The notes under the pieces: model-generated | Told to the model about the DNA's origin: nothing | The model's input: the letters and a program-made list of their open reading frames with translations, nothing else | The model's database searches: none | Part shown: piece by piece, positions 6,571-13,201 of the stretch | Layout of the letters: each line of letters starts with the position of its first letter | Position numbering within the stretch: the stretch's first letter is position 1 | NCBI GenBank assembly: GCA_964347945.1 | Contig: CAYGAW010000127.1 | Span: 1-13,350 of the forward strand | Source of the DNA: CAYGAW01 sp964347945 | GTDB taxonomy: Bacteria; Chloroflexota; Anaerolineae; UBA7937; B3-Chlor | Direction of reading: 5' to 3' | DNA: 13,350 nucleotides | Translations under genes and position numbers: made by a program

Positions 6571-8082
6571 ATGAGCAAGATAGTAGAATGCGTGCCCAAC
6601 TTCAGCGAGGGAAGACGCAAGGATGTGGTCGACGAGATTGTGGCCGCTATCACCGCCGCAGGCGGGGTCAAGCTCCTAGATGTGGAAATGGATGCCGATC
6701 ACAATCGCTCGGTGGTGACCTTCGCCGGGCGACCCGAGGCTGTAGAGGAAGCCGCTTTTCGGGGCATCCAGCGGGCGGCAGCGTTGATCGACATGGAAGA
6801 ACACGAGGGTGCGCATCCTCGCATCGGCGCCGCCGATGTGGTCCCTTTCGTCCCCATATCTGGCGTCACGATGGAAGAATGCGTGGAAATGGCCCAGAGG
6901 CTAGGGGCCAAGGTAGCAGCCGAACTGGACATCCCGGTGTATCTGTATGAGAAGGCGGCCACAAGACAGGAGAGGGTCAACCTGGCCAACATCCGACGAG
7001 GTGAATATGAGGGTCTAAAGCAGGAGATAGCGACCGACCCAGAAAAAGAGCCGGACTTTGGGCCCAAGCGATTGGGCAAAGCTGGAGCCTCGGTAATCGG
7101 GGCCAGGGAACCCCTCATCGCCTACAACGTGTACTTGAGCACCGATGACCTGGAGATAGCGCAGGCCATCGCCCGGGCCGTCCGCCATTCCAGTGGTGGA
7201 CTGCGTTACGTTAAGGCGCTAGGCTTGGAGATCGAGCAGAGAGGTCAGGTGCAGGTATCGATGAACCTGACCAACTATGCGCGTACGCCAGTTCATCGGG
7301 TCTTCGAGCTAATCAAGAGAGAGGCAGCCCGATACGGCGTCGATGTGGTGAGCAGCGAGGTTGTTGGACTCATTCCCAGGCAGGCCCTACTGGATGCCGC
7401 TGAGTTCCATCTTCAGATAGAGAACTTCGCTCCGCAGATGGTGCTGGAGACGCATCTCGAGGAGCCGGGCGCCACTCCTGAGGCCTTTCTCGACGACGTG
7501 GCAGCTCCCACACCGACCCCTGGAGGGGGCAGCGGTGCCGCCTTGGCAGGTGCCCTGGCAGCCGCCCTGACGAGTATGGTCTGCAATCTGACATTGAGTC
7601 GTGAGCGCGAAGACGTGCCGACCGAGGAGTTGAAATCCTTGCTGCACAAGACGGAGACGCTGAGACACGAACTGGCTGCTTTGGTGCAGGAGGACGCCAG
7701 GGCCTACCAGCAGGTGTTGGACGCCTACCGGTTGCCCAAGGCCTCGGCGAAAGAGAAGAAGACACGATCCAAGGCCGTACAAGAAGCACTGGAACAGGCT
7801 GCCAAGGTGCCCCTGAGGGTGGCCGAGCGAGCTATGGAGGTGCTGGAGTTGGTGCCGATTGTTCTGGATATCGGGATCCCCAGCGCCGCCAGCGATGTCG
7901 GCGTGGCGGCCTACATGGCTCAAGGGGCCCTCAAGGGAGCAGCCCTGAATGTACGCACCAATCTGACTTCCATCCGGGATCCGGCGCTGACAAAGAGACA
8001 TCAGGGGCAGCTATCTTCCCTAGAGGGTCGCGCTGAGGAGTTGATGAACATCGTGGAGAAGGATCTTGCCCAGAGGATCTGA
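6571..8082 (+). CDS. Bifunctional glutamate formimidoyltransferase / formimidoyltetrahydrofolate cyclodeaminase
   Basis: A 503-residue protein with the full fused architecture. The formiminotransferase N-subdomain is at about 1-178 (IVECVPNFSEGRR; H82 in EGAHPRIGAADVVPF matches the position of the known catalytic His of mammalian FTCD). Its C-subdomain is at about 180-297 (GLEIEQRGQVQVSMNLTNY). The cyclodeaminase helical domain is at about 305-500 (PTPTPGGGSGAALAGALAAAL, DIGIPSAASDVGVAA, LNVRTNL). The enzyme passes the formimino group of formiminoglutamate to tetrahydrofolate, then releases ammonia to give 5,10-methenyl-THF in the cytoplasm. No hutH, hutU or hutI gene is nearby, so in this window it is separated from histidine breakdown. 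It has a strong AAGGAG and overlaps the next gene by 17 nt. Many prokaryotes carry the two halves as separate genes; here they are fused. Confidence 0.95.
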   Translation: MSKIVECVPNFSEGRRKDVVDEIVAAITAAGGVKLLDVEMDADHNRSVVTFAGRPEAVEEAAFRGIQRAAALIDMEEHEGAHPRIGAADVVPFVPISGVTMEECVEMAQRLGAKVAAELDIPVYLYEKAATRQERVNLANIRRGEYEGLKQEIATDPEKEPDFGPKRLGKAGASVIGAREPLIAYNVYLSTDDLEIAQAIARAVRHSSGGLRYVKALGLEIEQRGQVQVSMNLTNYARTPVHRVFELIKREAARYGVDVVSSEVVGLIPRQALLDAAEFHLQIENFAPQMVLETHLEEPGATPEAFLDDVAAPTPTPGGGSGAALAGALAAALTSMVCNLTLSREREDVPTEELKSLLHKTETLRHELAALVQEDARAYQQVLDAYRLPKASAKEKKTRSKAVQEALEQAAKVPLRVAERAMEVLELVPIVLDIGIPSAASDVGVAAYMAQGALKGAALNVRTNLTSIRDPALTKRHQGQLSSLEGRAEELMNIVEKDLAQRI

Positions 8083-8716
8083 TACGACCAGAGGACGGAA
8101 ATCAAGGACCAAGCTGCGACACCGGTTCGCCGGGCTTCTACTCAGCTTGGTCCTGATCTTCGGCACATGCTTCGCGGTAACGTACTGCTCCGTGGACGCA
8201 CGAGGCAACAAAGACGAGACCCATCCAGCAGATGTGATCATCGTCCTGGGAGCGGCGGTCTGGCCCAACGAGCAGCCGGGGCCTTCGTTGAAGGCGCGCA
8301 CCGAGCGGGCCATCGAAGTGTATCGGGACGGGCATGCGCCTCATCTAATCCTGTCGGGCGGCCTGGGGCGCAACCCGCCTGAGGAGGCAGAGATGATGCG
8401 CCGTCTGGCGGCGGAGGCTGGGATACCATCCGGAGTCCTCTTTCTGGAGAAGGAATCGCACTCCACATGGGAGAACCTCCTCGGTGCCAGCGCGATCATG
8501 CAAGAAAGGGGATGGAGTACGGCGATCATCGTTAGCGACCCTTACCACATGGAGCGTGCCCTCCTGATGGCGGAAGATCTCGGTTTGACGGCCCATGGCT
8601 CACCGGCCTACAATAGCGCCAACCACCGTATCTCCACTCGGCGCCTCTTTTACACCTCACGGGAGGTATTCGCGCTGTGGTGGTATCTGGCGCAGCGTCC
8701 GTTGCGCCCAGTCTGA
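8066..8716 (+). CDS. YdcF/SanA-like DUF218 membrane-anchored protein
   Basis: A 216-residue protein with a basic N-terminus and one hydrophobic segment at about 21-40, so probably a signal anchor with the globular part outside the membrane. The DUF218 (ElyC/SanA/YdcF) signatures are in order: DVIIVLGAAVW (56-66), ILSGG (95-99), EEAEMMRRLA, SHSTWENLLGA (131-141) and IIVSDPYHMERA (154-165). The family is linked to cell-envelope integrity and peptidoglycan-precursor or lipid-carrier balance in E. coli, but its chemistry is not settled. I take TTG 8066, because the membrane segment begins soon after it and there is no ATG before residue 110. GGAGAAGGA lies close upstream. This makes a 17-nt overlap with the FTCD gene, so the start is moderately certain. 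Confidence 0.85.
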   Translation: MPRGSDTTRGRKSRTKLRHRFAGLLLSLVLIFGTCFAVTYCSVDARGNKDETHPADVIIVLGAAVWPNEQPGPSLKARTERAIEVYRDGHAPHLILSGGLGRNPPEEAEMMRRLAAEAGIPSGVLFLEKESHSTWENLLGASAIMQERGWSTAIIVSDPYHMERALLMAEDLGLTAHGSPAYNSANHRISTRRLFYTSREVFALWWYLAQRPLRPV

Positions 8717-8732
8717 GGGAGTGAGAGTAACA

Positions 8733-9644
8733 GTGACAACCAGGGAGTTCTTCATCAAGGGAGGTCGGCTGCGCCCCACGTGGCGAGTCGTCTGCTATGT
8801 CTTTGCACTTATGGCGGGTACCATAGCCATAGGACTGCCCATCGGCGTGCTCCTGGTGGTCATGACTGCCATGGGCGTTCTTGACCAGACTGCGGTCATG
8901 GAGATGGAATCGACTTTTGCTGGGCTGGCCCTTAGCGTGCTGGTAAGTATGATTCTGGCCTTGCCCCTGACCTATTTCTTCCGGCGTTTCCTGGACAAAG
9001 ACACCATGGTCAACCTGGGGTTTGACAGGAAGCCTGGCTGGTGGAAAGAGATCCTAGGTGGACTCGCCCTGGGAGCCCTGCTGATGGGCCTGGTCTTCTT
9101 GCTGGAATGGGCCGCCGGTTGGCTGCAAGTCTATGGGTTCGCCTGGCAGGCTCAGTCATCTTCCACGACAATTCTCACTCTGCTTGGCTACGTGATCATC
9201 CTTGGCCTGGGCGCTTTCTGGGAGGAACTCTCATTTCGAGGCTACATCCTTCAGAATCTAAACGTTGACTGGGCCGCTATCGTCGCCTTGGTGGCTTCGT
9301 CCATCCTCTTCGGTCTCTCTCATGTCCTCAACCCGAACGTCACCTGGTTGAGCCTGTTCAACATCTTCCTGGCGGGCGTAGTCCTGGCGATCTGCTACCT
9401 AACCACAAGACAACTTTGGTTACCGATAGCCTTCCACTTCTCCTGGAACTTCTTTCAAGGCCCCATTTTCTCCTTCCCCGTCAGTGGCATTTCCACCAGT
9501 GGCTTGCTGCTGACCCAGATCACAGGAAACTCTTTGATCACCGGCGGCCCCTTCGGGCCGGAGGCGGGCGTGATAGGCACCTTCGCATTGGTGATAGGCT
9601 TACTCATACTGTGGGAATGGCACAGGATAGGGATGGGGAAATGA
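8733..9644 (+). CDS. CPBP-family intramembrane metalloprotease (CAAX-protease/ABI-like)
   Basis: GTG 8733 is chosen because GAGGGAG (8715-8721) sits upstream and the hydrophobic protein follows soon; GTG 8721 is an in-frame alternative. The open frame reaches further back, but that part only shadows the YdcF gene. The 303-residue product has about eight membrane helices. The three CPBP catalytic motifs are intact: E164-E165-x-x-x-R169 (FWEELSFRG), F193-x-x-x-H197 (LFGLSH) and H235-x-x-x-N239 (AFHFSWNF). These residues mark the Rce1-type glutamate protease fold. Bacterial members process peptides or membrane proteins, including bacteriocin-linked and immunity roles, and the substrate here is unknown. 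It follows the YdcF gene by 16 nt and overlaps the peptidase gene by 4 nt, consistent with co-translation. Confidence 0.9.
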   Translation: MTTREFFIKGGRLRPTWRVVCYVFALMAGTIAIGLPIGVLLVVMTAMGVLDQTAVMEMESTFAGLALSVLVSMILALPLTYFFRRFLDKDTMVNLGFDRKPGWWKEILGGLALGALLMGLVFLLEWAAGWLQVYGFAWQAQSSSTTILTLLGYVIILGLGAFWEELSFRGYILQNLNVDWAAIVALVASSILFGLSHVLNPNVTWLSLFNIFLAGVVLAICYLTTRQLWLPIAFHFSWNFFQGPIFSFPVSGISTSGLLLTQITGNSLITGGPFGPEAGVIGTFALVIGLLILWEWHRIGMGK

Positions 9645-11935
9645 AGGGGAAGGCCCTGCTCTGGCTGATGCTGACCGTGACCTTGATTGCGACCTCCTGC
9701 ATCGCAAACCCCTCACCCACCGAGACGCCTACGCAGCAAAGTACACCTACTGCGACTCCGACGCTGGCCACACGACCCACGCCGTCCCAAACGGCAGCGC
9801 AAGAAGCCCTCATGGGTGCCCTGTCCCTCGATGCCTTGCTGGGTTATATAGAGCAGCTCACTCAGATACAGCCCTACTCGGGATGGCGCAGCTCCGCTAC
9901 TACGGGCGAACAGGAGGCGGTGAGGTACGTGGCCGGAGTACTGGACTCCTTCACCACACTGAAGGAGATGGGCATGACCGTGGAGCACGAAGAGTTCCGC
10001 GTTTTCATGGCTACGGAAATCTGGCAAGCCGAGCTACACATCAGCATAGAGGGGCAGGAGTATCAGATTCCAGTGAACGCGCCTCGTGGTCCCCGCGACG
10101 ACCTGGAGATCGCAGCCCACTTCGACTCAGATGGCCAACTGGGAGATGAAGAGCCCAACCCTCTTGTCGTGGACGGCCCTGCTCTGCTGGTGGACAGTGA
10201 GAGCGAACTGGCATCCTTGTCTGCGGAGCAGGCCAGGGACAGGATACTCTTCTTGGACTACGCCCTAGTGGACCGCACGCTGTGGCCCAGACGCGAGCTC
10301 GAGACCAGGGCAGCCCAACTGCTGCGGGCCCAACCTCTCGCGCTGGTGCCGGTGACAAGCTGGTCGCCTAGGCCTGGAGAGAGCCACGGTTCCTTCGCCT
10401 ATGAGGGGAGCCCCTTCCACTGGGTGAGGGATAGCGGCGCGCCCATCGTTGTCGCTCGACTGGAAGACATGGTTCAGGCAGGGATAGACAGCCTATCTGA
10501 CCTGGGACGCGTTGACCAGGCCAGAGTGGTAGTGGATACGGATGTCATTTCACCAGCCCAATCCCGCAATCTGATAGCGAGGATCCCAGGGCGAGACGAC
10601 TCCAGGGCAGTGATTCTGGGTGCTCATCTAGACTCTCCCAACGACCCAGGGGCGATGGACGATGGCAGCGGTTCTGCCATTCTCTTGGAGTTGGCCCGAG
10701 TGCTAGACCAGACTGGCTTCCAGCCTGGGATCACCACGTATTTGGTCTGGTTCGGGAGCGAGGAGCTATTCCTTTACGGATCAAACACCTTCGCCAATCG
10801 TCACCAGGATTTGCTGGACCGAACCGTTGCCATGCTGCAAATCGACTGCCTGACCCGTCCCTTGGATGGACTCACAGGTATCACCACCTTCGACTACTGG
10901 TCCTACGCCCACTACGGAGACGCCTCCTACCCCTTCGGCGACTTCCTTCAGGGCCAAACGCGACAACTCGGCATCACATCCCAAGCGCGCGATGCATTAG
11001 GCCCAGTATCGGACAACGGGGTCTTCTCAGGCTTTGATGTCCCAAACGCCAATGTCGGCCACTGGGTTATCGAAGAGGCTGGGGCAGGAGGCATCCACAA
11101 TGCCGGAGTCATCCACGCCCCGTACGACACTTTGGAGCGCGTGCAAGAGCAGTCAGATACGCTTATGCAGATGGCCCAGATAGCGCTGCACACCGTTATT
11201 GCGCTGGGCGAAGACAAACCCCAACTCCGCACAACACCGGCTAACCAAGGGCGAGCGGTCTTCGTGGGCACTCAGACCGAGCCGCCCTATATCGGCCCCA
11301 GCGCCCTGACCGACTTTGCCATGGCCCTGGAGCAGAGTGGCTTAGATGTAGATCTGATGCCCTATGGCGCCATGCTCTCAGCGGGGGACCTACACGAGGC
11401 TCGAATGGTCGTCGTTCTGCCGGCGATAGACTATCCTCGCCGCGAAGCCGCAAACGTCACCGCATATGACGTGGCCTGGGCGGATCGGGAGATCGAGGTT
11501 CTGCAAGAGTATGTGGAGGATGGTGGCTTACTTCTCCTTGTCAACACCGCACATCGGCTCAAGTACGGTTATCCGCCCTTAGACCAAAACGAGGACTGGG
11601 CCGACATGAATGCCCTGGCCGAGGTCTTCGGTATCACGTTCCATGAAGGCACCACCTGGGGAGAACTGGCCTCACCAGGCACCCACCCTCTCGTTCAGGA
11701 TGTGGAACTGATCAGCCTGGCCGACTCCAACGGAGTGCCCTTTACCTACGACACCGGAGAGGCTCTGGCCGAGGCCCAAGGCGATGTGGTCATGGCCCTC
11801 GTTCCCGCTGGCGACGAGGGGGGCGAAGTGCTAGTCATCGCCGACTTGGGCATCCTGGGAGCCAGCTGGGCGGAAGAGGGCCCACGCAACCTTCAATTGT
11901 GGGTCAACCTGGCACAATATGCGAAGAATCGCTAG
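9641..11935 (+). CDS. Lipoprotein M28-family zinc aminopeptidase with PA-like and C-terminal GATase-1-like domains
   Basis: The start is ATG 9641, overlapping the CPBP stop as ATGA. The product has 764 residues. A short signal ends in a lipobox at C20 (LIATSC), followed by a Pro/Thr-rich linker (24-51), so the enzyme is predicted to be tethered outside the cytoplasmic membrane. A PA-like region at about 175-310 precedes the M28 core. The zinc ligands and catalytic residues are all visible: H329-x-D331 (GAHLDS), D340 (GAMDDGSG), E374-E375 (FGSEELF), D402 (QIDCL) and H492 (VIHAPYDT). The last 230 residues (about 535-764) form a Rossmann-like domain similar to DUF4350/GATase-1-like folds, with GGLLLLVNTAH and GTHPLV. 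It should hydrolyse N-terminal residues from peptides. The added C-terminal domain may bind cell-wall or peptide ligands, which is inference only. Confidence 0.9.
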   Translation: MKGKALLWLMLTVTLIATSCIANPSPTETPTQQSTPTATPTLATRPTPSQTAAQEALMGALSLDALLGYIEQLTQIQPYSGWRSSATTGEQEAVRYVAGVLDSFTTLKEMGMTVEHEEFRVFMATEIWQAELHISIEGQEYQIPVNAPRGPRDDLEIAAHFDSDGQLGDEEPNPLVVDGPALLVDSESELASLSAEQARDRILFLDYALVDRTLWPRRELETRAAQLLRAQPLALVPVTSWSPRPGESHGSFAYEGSPFHWVRDSGAPIVVARLEDMVQAGIDSLSDLGRVDQARVVVDTDVISPAQSRNLIARIPGRDDSRAVILGAHLDSPNDPGAMDDGSGSAILLELARVLDQTGFQPGITTYLVWFGSEELFLYGSNTFANRHQDLLDRTVAMLQIDCLTRPLDGLTGITTFDYWSYAHYGDASYPFGDFLQGQTRQLGITSQARDALGPVSDNGVFSGFDVPNANVGHWVIEEAGAGGIHNAGVIHAPYDTLERVQEQSDTLMQMAQIALHTVIALGEDKPQLRTTPANQGRAVFVGTQTEPPYIGPSALTDFAMALEQSGLDVDLMPYGAMLSAGDLHEARMVVVLPAIDYPRREAANVTAYDVAWADREIEVLQEYVEDGGLLLLVNTAHRLKYGYPPLDQNEDWADMNALAEVFGITFHEGTTWGELASPGTHPLVQDVELISLADSNGVPFTYDTGEALAEAQGDVVMALVPAGDEGGEVLVIADLGILGASWAEEGPRNLQLWVNLAQYAKNR

Positions 11936-12074
11936 GGTCAGACAGTCCTCAGAGCAGAGCCTTCAGGAATGTTACCCTCGCCCAGCATGCGTCGGCACAA
12001 GATCCTGATATGAGGCGAGGCCGACCGTCTTGCGATGCGAGCTTCCCACTGCATCGGCTTGCTAGAACCGAGAC

Positions 12075-12103
12075 TTGCGCGACCCGCATTTGAGTGGTAG
12101 AAT
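12075..12103 (+). promoter_or_regulatory. Candidate sigma70 promoter of the paaX-like gene
   Basis: TTGCGC (12075-12080) is followed after exactly 17 bp by TAGAAT (12098-12103), which differs from the consensus -10 at one base. The start site would be near 12110, leaving a 5' leader of about 50 nt before the regulator's start codon. It lies in the 226-nt gap after the peptidase gene. The rest of that gap shows only a weak hairpin at 12033-12056. Confidence 0.55.
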
Positions 12104-12104
12104 C

Positions 12105-12145
12105 ATGTGGCATTGACAGCGCGGGGCAGAATGATCGTGACACAT
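12105..12145. promoter_or_regulatory. Candidate PaaX operator O1 (inverted half-sites ATGTGGCA / TGACACAT)
   Basis: ATGTGGCA (12105-12112) and TGACACAT (12138-12145) are inverted copies with seven of eight positions matching, separated by 25 nt. They lie from the predicted transcription start into the leader of the paaX-like gene. A related pair with the same 25-nt spacing occurs at 13037-13077 in front of the downstream gene. Autoregulation by PaaX is the inference; no experiment or motif database was consulted. Confidence 0.4.
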
Positions 12146-12161
12146 ATCTGGAGTGATCGGC

Positions 12162-12989
12162 GTGGTTGACTCCCAGGGCATGATCTTCACCCTATACGGG
12201 GACTACATACGGTACCGTGGCGGCGAGATCTGGACCGGAAGCCTGATAATGCTACTCAAGCAGCTGGGCATGTCGGAACAGGCCGTTCGTTCAGTCCTAT
12301 CCCGCATGTGGAAGAAGGGCTGGCTCAAGAGGCGTCGTGTCGGAAGGAGAAGCTACTACTCGCTCACCAAGAAGAGCGAGGAACTCCTGACGGCAGGTGC
12401 CCAACGGATCTTCGAACCAGGAGAAGGAGATTGGTCAGGTGACTGGTACTTAGTCACCTACAACATCCCTGAGGAAAAGCGACACCAGAGAAACAAGCTG
12501 AGAAGGCAGCTGACCTACATGGGTTGTGGCGCTTTCAACACAGCCATCTGGATCTCTCCTTATGACGTCACATACAGTGTGCAGGACGTAAGTCGACGCC
12601 TTGAGATAGAGAACTACGTCCAAGTCTTTCGCGCTCAGCACATGGGTTTCCCAGACGCCAAGGAGTTGGTTGCCCGATCTTGGGACCTGGACAAGATCAA
12701 CAGTCAATACACATTTTTCATCGAGAAGTACGAGCCTATGCTGGCCCGGGATAAGCAGCGACTTGACGACTGGAACGACGTAGCTCCTGCGCAGTGTTTC
12801 ACCAAACGCTTTATGCTCCTGCACGAGTATAGAGAATTCCCCTTCGTAGACCCGCATCTGCCTCCCGAGTTGCTGCCGTCAGACTGGCTGAGCGGCCGGG
12901 CGACAGAACTCTTCAAGGAGTACTACGCCCTCCTCACAGCGAAGGCTAATCAATTCGTGGACTCAGTCTTCGAGACAGCGCCAGATTAA
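12162..12989 (+). CDS. PaaX-family transcriptional repressor
   Basis: The product of about 275 residues shows the three PaaX regions. There is an N-terminal winged helix (LYGDYIRYRGGEIWTGSLIMLLKQLG ... WLKRRRVGRRSYYSLT), a central Cas2-like fold (WYLVTYNIPEEKRHQRNKLRRQL ... TAIWISPYD), and a C-terminal domain with LLHEYREFPFVDPHLPPELLP. In enteric bacteria PaaX represses the phenylacetate catabolic operon and is released by phenylacetyl-CoA. Here the neighbour is a benzoyl-CoA reductase-type gene, so an aromatic or other acyl-CoA effector is likely. GTG 12162 is preferred because TGGAG lies 8 nt upstream; GTG 12153 and ATG 12180 are in-frame alternatives. It has its own promoter, and paired inverted repeats suggest self-repression. 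The Cas2-like part does not imply CRISPR. Confidence 0.93.
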   Translation: MVDSQGMIFTLYGDYIRYRGGEIWTGSLIMLLKQLGMSEQAVRSVLSRMWKKGWLKRRRVGRRSYYSLTKKSEELLTAGAQRIFEPGEGDWSGDWYLVTYNIPEEKRHQRNKLRRQLTYMGCGAFNTAIWISPYDVTYSVQDVSRRLEIENYVQVFRAQHMGFPDAKELVARSWDLDKINSQYTFFIEKYEPMLARDKQRLDDWNDVAPAQCFTKRFMLLHEYREFPFVDPHLPPELLPSDWLSGRATELFKEYYALLTAKANQFVDSVFETAPD

Positions 12990-13003
12990 TGAGCATTTCT
13001 GGC

Positions 13004-13032
13004 TTGACAAGCCGCATAATATGTGCTACAAT
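13004..13032 (+). promoter_or_regulatory. Strong sigma70 promoter of the downstream dehydratase/reductase gene
   Basis: A perfect TTGACA (13004-13009) is followed after exactly 17 bp by TACAAT (13027-13032), one base from consensus, in AT-rich surroundings 15 nt after the paaX-like stop. The start site is predicted near 13039. Such a strong core promoter fits a gene kept off by a repressor until induced. TGTGC (13022-13026) and GCACA (13044-13048) also form a short dyad around the -10 and start site. Confidence 0.75.
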
Positions 13033-13036
13033 TAAT

Positions 13037-13077
13037 ATATGGCGCACAATGGACGGCATACTATCTACGTGACATAT
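13037..13077. promoter_or_regulatory. Candidate PaaX operator O2 (half-sites ATATGGCG / TGACATAT)
   Basis: ATATGGCG (13037-13044) and TGACATAT (13070-13077) match the O1 half-sites at 12105-12145 as ATRTGGCR and TGACAYAT, with the same 25-nt spacing. The right half sits in a 12-mer (13068-13079) that shares 11 of 12 bases with 12136-12147. The outer bases changed in both halves together (ATG/CAT to ATA/TAT), keeping the dyad. Its place across the predicted start site would suit a repressor. Confidence 0.4.
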
Positions 13078-13119
13078 ATTCCACCAGATCGCTTCTCATC
13101 GGAACCTGGATCGCCCTAG
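13039..13119 (+). CDS. Possible leaderless upstream ORF (26 codons)
   Basis: ATG 13039 coincides with the start site predicted from the -10 at 13027-13032, and the frame runs 26 codons to TAG at 13117-13119. There is no room for a Shine-Dalgarno, so it would be translated as a leaderless message. The peptide begins MAHNGRHTIY and contains IPPDR; it has no recognisable domain. The stop lies directly before a sequence able to pair with the Shine-Dalgarno of the next gene. It may simply be a chance ORF. Confidence 0.25.
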   Translation: MAHNGRHTIYVTYIPPDRFSSEPGSP

Positions 13120-13137
13120 CCTCTTTCTGAGAAGCGA
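13089..13137 (+). promoter_or_regulatory. Perfect 10-bp stem-loop in the leader of the dehydratase/reductase gene
   Basis: TCGCTTCTCA (13089-13098) pairs perfectly with TGAGAAGCGA (13128-13137) across a 29-nt loop. It lies about 50 nt into the predicted leader and 65 nt before the start codon. No T-tract follows, so it is not a standard terminator. It could be an RNA control element or a DNA dyad bound by a regulator. Confidence 0.6.
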
Positions 13138-13182
13138 ACGGAGCTACCACTATCCATGGTGCTGGGGCCAACACTATCGTTG

Positions 13183-13189
13183 AAGGAGG
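13183..13189 (+). promoter_or_regulatory. Shine-Dalgarno AAGGAGG with matching anti-SD at 13120-13127
   Basis: AAGGAGG (13183-13189) is near-ideal and lies 12 nt before ATG 13202; it directly abuts ATG 13190, which is too close to use. CCTCTTTC (13120-13127), in the loop of the upstream hairpin, can pair with GAAGGAGG (13182-13189) over eight positions with a single G-U, and could mask it. Confidence 0.6.
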
Positions 13190-13201
13190 ATGACGGGCAA
13201 G

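Noticed and set aside
5991..6950. A 319-residue + strand open frame bridging the SDR and FTCD genes
   Set aside because: It is very rich in Arg, Ser and Gly, matches no family, and overlaps two well-supported genes in another frame; it is a GC-driven shadow.
8733..9644. CPBP protease as a bacteriocin-immunity or phage-defence module
   Set aside because: The motifs fit the family, but there is no bacteriocin precursor, toxin or defence gene beside it; the gene string looks like envelope functions.
12033..12056. CGATGC/GCATCG hairpin as a terminator after the peptidase gene
   Set aside because: Only 6 bp with a 12-nt loop and no T-tract, so it is too weak to call a terminator.
12113..12118. 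Perfect TTGACA as a second -35 for the paaX-like gene
   Set aside because: No acceptable -10 hexamer at 16-18 bp spacing (the 17-bp position reads CGTGAC). The TTGCGC-N17-TAGAAT pair is better.
12420..12680. Cas2-like central domain as a sign of a CRISPR-Cas locus
   Set aside because: The Cas2-like fold is a normal part of PaaX regulators, and no repeat array or other cas gene is present.
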